Below the pieces are notes generated by a model. That model did not search any database. It saw only the letters and a program-made list of their open reading frames with translations, and was not told the DNA's origin. The position numbers and the translations under genes were made by a program. A DNA stretch of 64,000 nucleotides from assembly GCF_007988905.1 (NCBI RefSeq), contig NZ_BJVA01000009.1, forward strand, positions 57,740 to 121,739. Direction: 5' to 3'. This stretch comes from Gluconobacter kanchanaburiensis NBRC 103587 (GTDB lineage Bacteria; Pseudomonadota; Alphaproteobacteria; Acetobacterales; Acetobacteraceae). Shown here piece after piece: positions 16,705-25,783 of this stretch (within the stretch, counting starts at the first letter, position 1; the number at the start of each line of letters is the position of its first letter).

Positions 16705-18132
16705 ATGACAGATCAGGCCGGAATCACAGGGACCATTTCACCGCAGGAAGACAGCAGCTCTTCCATTTTTGACGCAACGCGTTTCAAAATCATCGCCATT
16801 GGCGTGATCGCAGCGCTGGCGGGTCTCATGTCCGGGCTTGATATTGGTGTGGTGGCGGGCGCGCTCGACCTGTTTGGCAAGGAATATCACGCTTCCACCA
16901 TCGCGCTGGAATGGGTTGTCAGCTCCATGATGGCCGGTGCAGCAGCCGGTGCGTTGAGTGCGGGTTGGATGTCCAAGGCACTGGGGCGCAAGCATTCCTT
17001 GATTCTGGGCGGCGCTATTTTCGTGATCGGAACGATCGGCTGTGCGATGAGCTGGTCGGTCGCCTCCATGATTTCCTTCCGGGTAATCATGGGGATCGCT
17101 GTCGGTATTTCCGCCTTCACAGCCCCGCTCTACCTGTCTGAAATTGCCAGCGAAGATGCGCGCGGGGCGATGGTCTCGACCTATCAGCTCATGATGACGG
17201 TCGGGATTTTCATTGCATTTCTTTCAGATACCTATTTCTCCTATAGCGGCAACTGGCGCTGGATGTTTGGTGTGGCGGGTATTCCGGCCATTCTGTTCCT
17301 GATCGGCGTGCTGTTCCTGCCTTATAGTCCTCGCTGGCTGATAGCGCAGGGACGTCACAAGGAAGCGCGGCAGATCCTGCTCGACCTGCGGGACGATCCG
17401 CTGGAAACTGCGAAGGAAATCCGTGCCATCCGCGAGCAGCTTGAGACGAAACAGGAAGGGTTCAAACTCTTCCGCACCAACTCCAATTTCCGTCGTTCCG
17501 TGGCGCTCGGTGTGATGCTCCAGATGATGCAGCAGCTCGCGGGCATCAATATCGTCATGTATTACGCACCCAATATTCTCGCGGCGGCGCATTTCGACGC
17601 GCAGTCGCAGATGTGGTGTACGGCCATTATCGGTCTGGTGAACATGCTGGCGACTTTCGTGGCTGTGGGGCTCGTCGATCGCTGGGGACGCAAGCCGATC
17701 CTGTATGCGGGTTTCACGGTCATGGCGCTTGGCATGGGCGTTCTGGCAATGCTGCTCCAAACGGGTATGACAACGCAGTCATCGCAGATCGCGGCCGTTT
17801 TTATGCTGATGATTTTCTGCGCAGGGTTCGCCATGTCGGCGGGGCCGCTGACATGGGTTCTGTGTTCTGAAATCCAGCCGCTGGGCGGCCGCGATTTCGG
17901 TATCGCTCTCTCGACTTTTACCAATTGGATGACCAATCTTTTGGTCGGTGTAAGCTTCCTGACCCTCATGCAGACCTTCGGGACAGCAAAAACGTTCTGG
18001 CTTTTTGCGGGTCTGAACGCGCTGTTCTTGTTGTTGACCATCCTGTTTGTGCCTGAGACCCGCGGCATGTCTCTGGCGGTTATTGAAAAGCGCCTGATGA
18101 ACGGGGTGAAACTCCGTCATCTGGGGCGCTGA
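16705..18132 (+). CDS. sugar:H+ symporter, MFS sugar porter family
   Basis: 475-residue, twelve-helix major facilitator of the GalP/XylE group. Signatures: GLDIGVVAGALDL in helix 1, the loop GRKHSLILGG, RVIMGIAVGISAFTAPLYLS (PESPR-like region is FLPYSPRWL), QQLAGINIVMYYAPNI in helix 7, VDRWGRKPIL and VPETRG at the end. It imports a hexose or pentose with protons; the substrate is not determined. ATG at 16705 (MTDQAG) is preceded by AAGGA twelve bases away; an earlier in-frame ATG at 16663 lies inside the inverted repeats and is unlikely. Confidence 0.9.
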   Translation: MTDQAGITGTISPQEDSSSSIFDATRFKIIAIGVIAALAGLMSGLDIGVVAGALDLFGKEYHASTIALEWVVSSMMAGAAAGALSAGWMSKALGRKHSLILGGAIFVIGTIGCAMSWSVASMISFRVIMGIAVGISAFTAPLYLSEIASEDARGAMVSTYQLMMTVGIFIAFLSDTYFSYSGNWRWMFGVAGIPAILFLIGVLFLPYSPRWLIAQGRHKEARQILLDLRDDPLETAKEIRAIREQLETKQEGFKLFRTNSNFRRSVALGVMLQMMQQLAGINIVMYYAPNILAAAHFDAQSQMWCTAIIGLVNMLATFVAVGLVDRWGRKPILYAGFTVMALGMGVLAMLLQTGMTTQSSQIAAVFMLMIFCAGFAMSAGPLTWVLCSEIQPLGGRDFGIALSTFTNWMTNLLVGVSFLTLMQTFGTAKTFWLFAGLNALFLLLTILFVPETRGMSLAVIEKRLMNGVKLRHLGR

Positions 18133-18243
18133 ACCGAACCAGGTTCCGTTATCAGTTATCGTTGCGTGCATCACCATTGCGTGACTACGCGTCTGGTTCT
18201 TCAGCTGGGCGTTTTCATACAAATCGGCTTTCAGGAGATGCTT

Positions 18244-18678
18244 TTGAGCGAATTTTCCTCACCTTCCGGCGGCATGGGCCGTGATCTCGGTCGTGATATC
18301 GGCAGAGGAGGCGTTCTGCTTGTTTATGCGCTTTATATCGCCCGCTTCTTTACGGCGATCAGTCTTCTGGGGGGCGTGATTCTGGCTTACCTACTACGCC
18401 GGTCCAGTGTTGGCGTGGAGCGGATTCACCTGAACTGGCTTGTGCGCCTGTTCTGGTATGACGTCGCTTTCATCATTGGTTCGGCAGCGCTGTTTTTAGC
18501 CTGCTTCCTGACCGAACCTCCGGGAAGTTCAGGTCCTGGCCAGCTTTTTTTCCTGCTCCCTATTGGTGTTTTCCTGCTGTGGAATATCGTTCTTCTGGTG
18601 GCGCTTCTTGTCGGGTTGCGGGGGTTCCTGGCGGGCCGCGGGCCACTTCCTGACCGTTTCAGGGGGTTGGCGGAATAA
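18244..18678 (+). CDS. small membrane protein, DUF4870-like
   Basis: 144 residues with three or four hydrophobic helices. The block LLVYALYIARFFTAISLLGG, then ILAYLLRRSS and WLVRLFWYDVAFI, resembles the DUF4870 family. The function is unknown. TTG at 18244 has AGGAG seven bases upstream; ATG at 18238 abuts the same AGGAG and is too close, so TTG is preferred. The second copy at 18816 is a paralogue (YALYxARFFTA against YALYVAGFFTGVTAL). Confidence 0.65.
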   Translation: MSEFSSPSGGMGRDLGRDIGRGGVLLVYALYIARFFTAISLLGGVILAYLLRRSSVGVERIHLNWLVRLFWYDVAFIIGSAALFLACFLTEPPGSSGPGQLFFLLPIGVFLLWNIVLLVALLVGLRGFLAGRGPLPDRFRGLAE

Positions 18679-18815
18679 AAGGTACGAAACTGGTGTAATT
18701 CGCCATTTCGCAGTTTCTCTGTGAGGTTGGTGCCGTCATTATGCGCATAAAATCAGTTTTGGCATGATTTATGCATCAGGGATGATGTCGAGTTTTTCAG
18801 AGGAGTTTTCCCCTC

Positions 18816-19256
18816 ATGTACGCATCCTATGCTCCCTACGAACCTGCTGATCCATACGGTCGCAGGCACGATGCCCGGAGCGGCCGGGATATGGTCCTGG
18901 TGATCTATGCCCTTTATGTGGCCGGTTTCTTCACGGGCGTGACCGCACTGATCGGAGTTCTGATCGCCCATACCAGCCGCCGCTCCGCAACGGGCCTGTA
19001 CCGTGCGCAACTGGACTGGCAGATCCGGATGTTCTGGTACGGCGCTCTGGCCCTGACGCTCATCGGGACGATCCATCTCATGGTCGCGGGGCTGGGGGCC
19101 ATCACAGGCGGTCTTGGTCTGGTGTTCATGGTGGTGCCGTGGGGGTTGACCCTTGCCTGGGGCATCCTGACGGCCTGGGCGATTGCACGCGGTGTCCACG
19201 CGGCCCTGCTCAACCGTCCAGTTGCGTCTTCTTTCCCGGCAGCGTCTCGTTTCTGA
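18816..19256 (+). CDS. small membrane protein, paralogue of the preceding gene
   Basis: 146 residues. A polar, tyrosine-rich start (YASYAPYEPADPYGRRHDAR) is followed by the same motif order as the gene at 18244: MVLVIYALYVAGFFTGVTAL, IGVLIAHTSRRSA, LDWQIRMFWYGALAL, then two further helices. It is a DUF4870-like integral inner-membrane protein of unknown role. The tandem arrangement points to duplication. The DUF4097-like gene follows after 20 bp, so the two are probably cotranscribed. Confidence 0.7.
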   Translation: MYASYAPYEPADPYGRRHDARSGRDMVLVIYALYVAGFFTGVTALIGVLIAHTSRRSATGLYRAQLDWQIRMFWYGALALTLIGTIHLMVAGLGAITGGLGLVFMVVPWGLTLAWGILTAWAIARGVHAALLNRPVASSFPAASRF

Positions 19257-19276
19257 ACCTGACAAGGATTTGTTCC

Positions 19277-20014
19277 ATGTATTGGTTCAAGATTTCCCTG
19301 CCTGTCCTCGCATTCGGGACCGCGCTGGCGTTTCCCGTCTGGGCCGCGCCGCAGAACCAGTCCACGACCCTGGACGACATTTCGCAGTCGAACCTGCCAG
19401 AGGGCGGAACGCTGTCCAGCGTCACGGGCAATATCCGCGTCGGCGCGTCAGGGGGACCTCTGTCCATCCGGACTGTCAGTGGCGATATCCATATCGAGCA
19501 GTCCGCAGGGTCTCTCGACGTTCGTACAGTCAGTGGCACACTCACGGTGGATCACGCGTCCGGTGCGACCGAAATCCGCAGCGCCAGCGGCGATGTCAGG
19601 GTGAATCATGCCGGTGGGGCCGCGTCTGTCCGGACCATGAGTGGGAAAAGCACACTCCCGCATCTTGAAAAGGACGTCACGATCCGCAGCATCAGCGGGG
19701 ATACAATGCTCACACTCGATCCGGCCTCCCGGATGCGGACGATCGATATCGGAACGGTCAGCGGGAACATGACCCTCCATCTGCCCCACGACTTTGGTGG
19801 AACCTTCGATATCCTTCTCAAACAGAGGCGTTCCGAGAAAACGCTGCCTCTGGAGCAGTCTCTTGGTCTGACGGTTCAGACGGGGGTGTGGGAGAAAAAC
19901 AGCGATTCTTCAGAAGAGATTCGTACGATCACGGCCACCGGAAAAGTGGGTGATGGCCGTGATCACGTCATCGTCCGGAGTGTGGTCGGCACCCTCACGC
20001 TCGTTCAGGACTGA
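19277..20014 (+). CDS. exported DUF4097-like beta-repeat protein
   Basis: 245 residues with a signal peptide (ISLPVLAFGTALAFPVWAAP, cleavage after AWA-type site). The mature part is a series of about 18-residue units built on SxSG/TVSGDI steps (SIRTVSGDIHIEQSAGSL, DVRTVSGTLTVDHASGAT, EIRSASGDVRV), typical of the DUF4097 right-handed beta-solenoid. Role unknown; such proteins often lie beside membrane or anti-sigma genes. AAGGA sits eight bases before ATG 19277. Its last 10 bp overlap the end of the convergent pseudouridine synthase gene. Confidence 0.78.
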   Translation: MYWFKISLPVLAFGTALAFPVWAAPQNQSTTLDDISQSNLPEGGTLSSVTGNIRVGASGGPLSIRTVSGDIHIEQSAGSLDVRTVSGTLTVDHASGATEIRSASGDVRVNHAGGAASVRTMSGKSTLPHLEKDVTIRSISGDTMLTLDPASRMRTIDIGTVSGNMTLHLPHDFGGTFDILLKQRRSEKTLPLEQSLGLTVQTGVWEKNSDSSEEIRTITATGKVGDGRDHVIVRSVVGTLTLVQD

Positions 20015-20793
20015 GCGGCGCTGTCATATCCGGTCAGCCGTAGCGTCTCCGCCATGAATTGTGGTGGAGACGCTGTTGCGCCAATCGTGCTGGAAGGCAG
20101 CTCAAGTTCTAGACTGCGCGCCAGAAGATGTAATTCCGGCGAACCGTCCCGGGCGGAAATACCGTAAATCGTGTCACCAAGGATCGGTGTCCCTAGTGCC
20201 GCACAGTGGATCCGGGCCTGATGGGTGCGCCCCGTGAGCAGTTCCAGTTCCAGCCAGCACAGTCCATGTCCACGTCCCAGAACGCGCCAGCGCGTTCGGG
20301 CTTCGTCGCCGGCCGGATCGACCACCATGCGCCAGCCTGTGGATCCAGATTGACGGAGCAGCGGCGCATCGATCTCACCCCTGTCCTGCGGAAGCTCCCC
20401 GACAACCACAGCCCAGTACAGCTTCTTGACCTGACGGTTTTCAAAGGCTTTCTGGGCTTCGATCAGCGCAGTCTTGCGCCGGGCGATCAGTAGACAGCCA
20501 GAGGTGTCCGCGTCCAGCCGATGCGCCAGCCATGGCCCGCCGCGCGGATGGGGCAGCAGTCGCGTTTCAACCGAATCCTGCGTGGAAGGGCCCGGATGAA
20601 CGGCCAGACCCGCCGGCTTGTCGAGGATCAGGAAATGCGGGGTTTCCAGCAGGACGGGAAGCGCCATCCCGTCATGGAACGGCGTGCGGAGACCGGTATC
20701 AGTGGATCGGGTCTGATCGCTCAGGCGCGGCTGTCTGTGTGACTTGCGTGACGCTTTCGCGCGCCGGATCCGCTCCTTGCGGTCAGTCTTCAT
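20005..20793 (-). CDS. RluA-family pseudouridine synthase
   Basis: Converts specific uridines in rRNA or tRNA to pseudouridine. 262 residues from ATG at 20793, which has AAGGA five bases upstream and overlaps the ftsK stop by 11 bp. The catalytic motif is HRLDADTSGCLLIA with the Asp nucleophile. KPAGLAVHPG and LELLTGRTHQARIHCAALG are the other family blocks. There is no S4 domain; instead the N-terminus is a basic arginine/lysine stretch. The target uridine cannot be assigned from sequence. Confidence 0.9.
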   Translation of the reverse strand: MKTDRKERIRRAKASRKSHRQPRLSDQTRSTDTGLRTPFHDGMALPVLLETPHFLILDKPAGLAVHPGPSTQDSVETRLLPHPRGGPWLAHRLDADTSGCLLIARRKTALIEAQKAFENRQVKKLYWAVVVGELPQDRGEIDAPLLRQSGSTGWRMVVDPAGDEARTRWRVLGRGHGLCWLELELLTGRTHQARIHCAALGTPILGDTIYGISARDGSPELHLLARSLELELPSSTIGATASPPQFMAETLRLTGYDSAAQS

Positions 20794-23530
20794 ACTCTTC
20801 CTTGCGGCGGACAAGGATTTCGCGTTTGCCCACATGGTTGGCGGCGCCGATGATGCCTTCCTTCTCCATCTGGTCGATCAGCTTCGCCGCGCGGTTATAG
20901 CCAATTGAGAGATGACGCTGGATGAAGCTTGTGGAGGCGCGACCTTCCCGCATGACGATATCGACGGCCTGGTCGAACAGGCTGCCTTCACCGTCTCCGC
21001 CCGAGCCGGACCCCGCCGTCAGGCCGCCCGCACTGTCGTCGTCCTGTCCGGAGACCACATCGTCATTATAGATCGGATCGCCCTTGGAACGCAGATCCGC
21101 CACGACGGCTTCCACTTCCTCATCCGCCACGAACGGGCCGTGAACACGCGTGATGCGGCCACCGCCTTGCATGAACAGCATGTCACCCTGACCCAGAAGC
21201 TGTTCGGCGCCCTGTTCCTGAAGGATCGTGCGGCTGTCGAACTTGCTGATGACCTGAAAGGAAATCCGGGTTGGGAAGTTGGCCTTGATGGTGCCTGTGA
21301 TGACGTCCACAGACGGCCGCTGCGTTGCCATGATGACGTGGATGCCGGCGGCACGGGCCTTCTGGGCCAGGCGCTGCACGGCCGTCTCGATTTCCTTGCC
21401 CGCTACCATCATGAGATCGGCCATCTCGTCGATGACGACCACGATATAGGGCAGGTTTTCTGTCGCGACCTGCTGCTCGTCGAACACCGGACGACCCGTT
21501 TCGGGATCGAAGCCGGTCTGGACGCGCTTGGTGACCATCTCGCCCGTCGCGCGAAGCTGGTTCACGCGCTCGTTGTAGCCGTTGATGTTGCGGACCTGAA
21601 GCTGCGCCATCAGACGGTAGCGGCGGTCCATTTCCTGCACGGTCCATTTGAGCGCGCTGACGGCTTTGGTCGGTTCCGTCACGACCGGGGTCAGGAGATG
21701 CGGGATGCCGTCATAGATCGACAGTTCAAGAATCTTGGGGTCGATCATGATCAGGCGGCACTCTTCCGGACTGAGCCGGTAGAGCAACGACAGGATCATG
21801 GCATTCACGCCGACCGACTTACCTGAACCCGTCGTACCAGCGACGAGCAGATGCGGCATTTTCGCCAGGTCGGTATAGACCGGAACGCCTGCGATGTCCT
21901 TACCGAGCGCGATCTGAAGGCGACCGTTTCCGTTCGCCCATTCGGGCGTGCGGAGCAGTTCGGAGAAATAGACCGTCTCGCGCTTGGCGTTGGGCACCTC
22001 GATGCCGATGACGTTGCGCCCCGGCACGGTGGCGATCCGCACGCTCAGAACCGAAAGCGAGCGTGCGATGTCGTCGGCAAGGCCGATCACGCGGGAGGAG
22101 CGGATACCCGGCGCGGGTTCGAGTTCGTAGAGCGTTACGACCGGTCCTGCATGGATGTCACCGATCGTGCCCTGCACACCGTAATCGGCCAGAACACTTT
22201 CAAGCAAACGCGCGTTAGACTGCAACGTCTCCTGGGACGGCCCCGTGACAGCATGGGGCGGCGGCGGGTTCAGCAGGGCCAGAGGCGGTAGTTCCCAGCC
22301 TGTCGTCAGCGCATTGCGCGGAGCCGCAGGACGTACGGGAGCCGGCTCGGCAGGGCGCTCCGGACGCAGCATGCCGAACAGGCTGCGCTTTTGCGGTTCA
22401 GGCTCCGGGACGTCCTCGATACTGCTCTGTGGCAGGTCCTCGTCCATTTCATCGTCCATCTGACGACGGACCGGTGGGGGAGGCGTGTCGCGCTGGCGGG
22501 CGATCTGGGCCAGACGTTCGGCGTAGGGATTGGAGGGTGCGTCTTCCTCTTCCGGGACGGTGATCTGGCGGGCGCGAGCTGCTGCGGCTTCTGTGCGGCT
22601 GAGTGGCCGCGTCTCGGCGGCTGGCTGGCTGTAGGGATCGTCCTGCGTCTCCATCGGCGGCTGCATCCAGCCGGTATTCTGCGGCACGAACGGCGCGGGA
22701 CGCGAGCGCGGATCGCTTTTGCCGAAGCTGCGACGCAGGAAGGAGAGGGGGGCTGCGTCGGCTGCGGGAACACCCCCGGCGGGACTGGGTTGGAATTCGT
22801 ACAGGCGCGGATCGGGGGCCGGCCGGTCAGAAGGCTGCGGGCCGTTCATACGCTTGGCGATGGCAAAAGGCTGGCGTCCTAGAAGCATGAATGCCTGTCC
22901 GAGCGCGCGCCATTCGCGGGCTTCGAGCCCCATGGCGAGCGGCAGAAGAAGGCCCATCAGCAACAGGACCAGAAGGACCGCGATGGCATTGCCTGCCGCG
23001 CCGGCTTCCGCATGGGCTGCGTCCAGAAGGCGCTGCGCGCAGGAGACGCCCATCTCGCCGCCCAGCCCGCTGGCAGTGGGCCAGCTTACCTGAAGACCGG
23101 GAATGAGAAGCTGGAGCGTGCCGATGAAGGTGGCGGCGGCTGGCAGGAGGGCCAGCGCTGCGATGATCCGCACGATGGGCAGGCTCATGCCGTGATGACG
23201 GGCCAGACGCCAGGCCCAGGCCAGCAGGACGACAATCGGCATGCCGCTGCCGAGGCCCAGCCACTGGATCAGACCATCGGAAATGGTGGCTCCCGTGCGG
23301 CCCAGAAGATTCGTCGGCTGCGTTCCGGTCGAGGTGTTGAAGGACGGATCATGCGGATTGAAGCTCCACAGGGCGATCCCGACCGCCACGGCGAAGATCA
23401 GCAGGGCCAGCCCGAGAAGCTCCATGCAGCGGGCGCGTAAGGCACTGCGCAGTTTTGGTGTCATGTGCCGGTCATGGGCATCACGGACGATGTTGCGCAC
23501 TGTACTGGTCGATCGGCTGAACGCGGCCAA
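20783..23530 (-). CDS. ftsK: DNA translocase FtsK
   Basis: Septal DNA pump that clears the chromosome terminus during division. Up to 915 residues: N-terminal membrane helices (ELLGLALLIFAVAVGIAL and three more before residue 210), a proline/glutamate-rich linker, the motor with Walker A AGTTGSGKSVGVN and Walker B IVVVIDEMADLM, and the C-terminal gamma winged helix (FIQRHLSIGYNRAAKLIDQM) that reads orienting DNA sequences. TTG at 23530 is the furthest start; ATG at 23464 (MTPKLRSALR) is a good alternative. The linker is shorter than in E. coli, as is common in alphaproteobacteria. Confidence 0.96.
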   Translation of the reverse strand: MAAFSRSTSTVRNIVRDAHDRHMTPKLRSALRARCMELLGLALLIFAVAVGIALWSFNPHDPSFNTSTGTQPTNLLGRTGATISDGLIQWLGLGSGMPIVVLLAWAWRLARHHGMSLPIVRIIAALALLPAAATFIGTLQLLIPGLQVSWPTASGLGGEMGVSCAQRLLDAAHAEAGAAGNAIAVLLVLLLMGLLLPLAMGLEAREWRALGQAFMLLGRQPFAIAKRMNGPQPSDRPAPDPRLYEFQPSPAGGVPAADAAPLSFLRRSFGKSDPRSRPAPFVPQNTGWMQPPMETQDDPYSQPAAETRPLSRTEAAAARARQITVPEEEDAPSNPYAERLAQIARQRDTPPPPVRRQMDDEMDEDLPQSSIEDVPEPEPQKRSLFGMLRPERPAEPAPVRPAAPRNALTTGWELPPLALLNPPPPHAVTGPSQETLQSNARLLESVLADYGVQGTIGDIHAGPVVTLYELEPAPGIRSSRVIGLADDIARSLSVLSVRIATVPGRNVIGIEVPNAKRETVYFSELLRTPEWANGNGRLQIALGKDIAGVPVYTDLAKMPHLLVAGTTGSGKSVGVNAMILSLLYRLSPEECRLIMIDPKILELSIYDGIPHLLTPVVTEPTKAVSALKWTVQEMDRRYRLMAQLQVRNINGYNERVNQLRATGEMVTKRVQTGFDPETGRPVFDEQQVATENLPYIVVVIDEMADLMMVAGKEIETAVQRLAQKARAAGIHVIMATQRPSVDVITGTIKANFPTRISFQVISKFDSRTILQEQGAEQLLGQGDMLFMQGGGRITRVHGPFVADEEVEAVVADLRSKGDPIYNDDVVSGQDDDSAGGLTAGSGSGGDGEGSLFDQAVDIVMREGRASTSFIQRHLSIGYNRAAKLIDQMEKEGIIGAANHVGKREILVRRKEEYED

Positions 23531-23618
23531 GTCTCGTCACCCCGTCGGTTTTCTGGATTGCGGCTTGTAAAACTCGTTCTGAACTATAGCCGACAGGGTA
23601 CTGAATACAGAGGGAAAA

Positions 23619-24218
23619 TTAAGGAAAAGTGGAGGAATGCTTCCAGATCGTCACCTTTGCTGCGCCAAAACGGCGCTCGCAGAGAATTTCTGGCGTCAAT
23701 GTGGGCATAAAGTGTTCGGAAGGTGGCATGATAGGCGTAAATTCTTCCGTGGCGCCCGTTTCGGCCACGATCAGCGCGCCCTGTGCCAGCCAGCCGTTCC
23801 GCGCCAGCGACCGCAGACCCGATTCGACAAGGCCCTTGCCATAAGGTGGGTCGAGGAAAACCAGCGTGTAGGGTTCCTGCGCCTTGGGGGGATGCGTGAC
23901 GCTGCAACTCAGCACGCGGGAGCGGTCCCGGGCCTTGCAGATGTCCAGATTGATCCGCAGGGCCGCCAGCGCGCTGCGATCCCGTTCGATGAATGCGGCT
24001 TTTTCGGCCCCGCGTGACAGGGCTTCGAGGCCCAGCGCGCCGGTTCCGGCGTAGCAGTCCAGCACCGAGGCTTTTTCCAGCTCGTCCTGTCCGTACCAGG
24101 GTGCATGGGCGAGCATGTCGAAAATCGCCTGTCGCGTGCGGTCCGATGTGGGGCGCGTGCTGGTTCCGGACGGCGCGGTCAGGGCCCGGCCCTTGTTGTC
24201 TCCTCCAACAATCCGCAT
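23619..24218 (-). CDS. rsmD: 16S rRNA (guanine966-N2)-methyltransferase RsmD
   Basis: Methylates G966 of 16S rRNA using S-adenosylmethionine. 199 residues. The start MRIVGGDNKGRAL is the family signature. TSDRTRQAIFDML is followed by the SAM-binding VLDCYAGTGALGLEALSRGA, and the catalytic motif is FLDPPYGKGL. It lies 4 bp after rluB on the same strand, and both modify rRNA. Confidence 0.95.
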   Translation of the reverse strand: MRIVGGDNKGRALTAPSGTSTRPTSDRTRQAIFDMLAHAPWYGQDELEKASVLDCYAGTGALGLEALSRGAEKAAFIERDRSALAALRINLDICKARDRSRVLSCSVTHPPKAQEPYTLVFLDPPYGKGLVESGLRSLARNGWLAQGALIVAETGATEEFTPIMPPSEHFMPTLTPEILCERRFGAAKVTIWKHSSTFP

Positions 24219-24221
24219 GGA

Positions 24222-25046
24222 TCAGCGCGTCCGGTGACGCTTCGGTGCGGGAAGGTCCGGCACCTGTTCACGCAGCGTCTTACCCGGCACTTCTTCAAGC
24301 TCGCGCGCCTTGAGAGAGCCAAGCTGGAACGGGCCATAGGACAGGCGGATCAGGCGGCTGACATGCAGGTTCAGACCTTCCATGACGCGTCGGATCTCAC
24401 GGTTCTTGCCTTCGCGCAGACTGACTGTGAGCCAGGCATTGTCGCCCTTTTTCGAGTCCAGGGCAGCTTCGATGGAGCCGTAGCGGACGCCTTCGTATTC
24501 GAAACCGTCGATCAGAGAGGCCAGACGCTTCTCGTCCACGACGCCGAACACGCGCACGCGATACCGTCGGACCCAGGCATTGCCGGGAAGTTCGAGGCGG
24601 CGGGCCAGTTCGCCGTCATTGGTCAGCAGCAGCAGACCCTCAGAATTGATATCCAGACGCCCCACGCTGATGACGCGCGGCAGGCCCTCGGGCAGCGTGT
24701 CGAATACAGTTTTACGGCCTTCCGGGTCCTTGTGGGTCGTCATCAGGCCGTCGGGCTTGTGATACCGCCACAGGCGCGTCCGCTCGGGGGAGTCCACGGG
24801 TTTGCCGTCCACCAGCATGATGTCGCCCGGCTGCACGAAGGTCGCCGGATGCGTGACGATCTGTCCGCCCAGCTTGATGCGCCCGTCTTCGATCATACGC
24901 TCGATATCGCGGCGGCTCGCCACGCCGGCGCGGGCCAGCGCCTTGGCGATGCGCTCGCCTCGCGGGCCAGAGGTTTCCGGTTCGGAACCGGGGATTTCGG
25001 TCTCGCGCATCTCGGGGGCGGTGTTTTCGGTGTTGTCGTCGGTCAT
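24222..25046 (-). CDS. rluB: 23S rRNA pseudouridine synthase, RluB/RsuA family
   Basis: 274 residues. An acidic 28-residue N-terminus is followed by an S4 RNA-binding domain (RIAKALARAGVASRRDIERM) and the RsuA/RluB catalytic domain with VGRLDINSEGLLLLTNDG (Asp nucleophile) and LREGKNREIRRVMEGLNLHV. RluB modifies U2605 of 23S rRNA in E. coli; the site here is inferred. The start overlaps the stop of the amidotransferase gene by 4 bp (ATGA). Confidence 0.9.
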   Translation of the reverse strand: MTDDNTENTAPEMRETEIPGSEPETSGPRGERIAKALARAGVASRRDIERMIEDGRIKLGGQIVTHPATFVQPGDIMLVDGKPVDSPERTRLWRYHKPDGLMTTHKDPEGRKTVFDTLPEGLPRVISVGRLDINSEGLLLLTNDGELARRLELPGNAWVRRYRVRVFGVVDEKRLASLIDGFEYEGVRYGSIEAALDSKKGDNAWLTVSLREGKNREIRRVMEGLNLHVSRLIRLSYGPFQLGSLKARELEEVPGKTLREQVPDLPAPKRHRTR

Positions 25047-25765
25047 CGTGCAGTCTCCACAAGCGCCGCATACAGGCGACGGTCGCCGGGGTCGAGGGAG
25101 AATTCGGGGTGCCACTGTACGCCAATGGCAAAACCGGGGCCATCAAGCTCGATCGCCTCGATGGTGCCATCTGGCGCATAAGCGCAGATTTTGGCCCGTC
25201 CTGGGTCGCGCACGGCCTGATGATGTGAAGAGTTCACGCTCATGCGGTCCGCCCCTACGATCTGCGCGAGTTTCGTGCTGGGGACGATTTCGATGTGATG
25301 GCCGGGTTCATGGCGCGGGTTGGGCTGTTCGTGTTCCAGCTCTTCCGGCAGATGCTGGATCAGCGTGCCTCCTGCTTCTACGGCCAGAAGCTGCATGCCA
25401 CCGCAGATGCCCAGAACCGGCTTGCCCTGTGCCAGTGCGGCCCGCAGCAGCGCCAGTTCAGCGGCTGTGCGGGAGGGGCGCGGGCTGGTCAGCGGATGGG
25501 GCGCCTCGCCATACAGCGCCGGATCGACGTCGAATGCACCGCCTGTGACGATCAGCCCGTCCAGTCGCTCCATCAGGGCTTCGGCATCGCAGTCATAGCC
25601 TAGACAGACCGGCATTCCGCCTGCATCGCTCACCGCCGTCAGGTAGTTTTCCCGCAGCGCATGGAACGGATAGCGCGAGAACTGCCCCGGCCTACCGGGT
25701 TCATGATCCAGTGTCAGGCCGATCAGTGGCGCGCGACGCGAAGGGGATGGACGGGGGAGGGTCAT
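25043..25765 (-). CDS. class I glutamine amidotransferase / gamma-glutamyl hydrolase (peptidase C26)
   Basis: 240 residues of the PuuD-like family that cleaves gamma-glutamyl bonds. The nucleophile Cys lies in LGICGGMQLLAVEAGG, and the catalytic His and Glu are in VQWHPEFSLDPGD. DGLIVTGGAFDVDPALYG is the other hallmark. The frame stays open further upstream, but that part is antisense to tadA, so ATG at 25765 is used. In polyamine catabolism the enzyme frees GABA from gamma-glutamyl-GABA; the substrate here is not known. Confidence 0.87.
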   Translation of the reverse strand: MTLPRPSPSRRAPLIGLTLDHEPGRPGQFSRYPFHALRENYLTAVSDAGGMPVCLGYDCDAEALMERLDGLIVTGGAFDVDPALYGEAPHPLTSPRPSRTAAELALLRAALAQGKPVLGICGGMQLLAVEAGGTLIQHLPEELEHEQPNPRHEPGHHIEIVPSTKLAQIVGADRMSVNSSHHQAVRDPGRAKICAYAPDGTIEAIELDGPGFAIGVQWHPEFSLDPGDRRLYAALVETAR

Positions 25766-25783
25766 GCACCGCATCATCGCATC

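Noticed and set aside
18686..18717. Inverted repeat GAAACTG/CAGTTTC after the first DUF4870-like gene
   Set aside because: An 18-base loop and no T-run make both terminator and operator calls weak.
20912..21826. Plus-strand open frame of about 300 codons opposite ftsK
   Set aside because: Antisense shadow of the FtsK motor domain with no recognisable domain.
24105..25181. Plus-strand open frame of 358 codons opposite rluB
   Set aside because: Antisense shadow of rluB, with His/Asp-rich composition typical of such frames.
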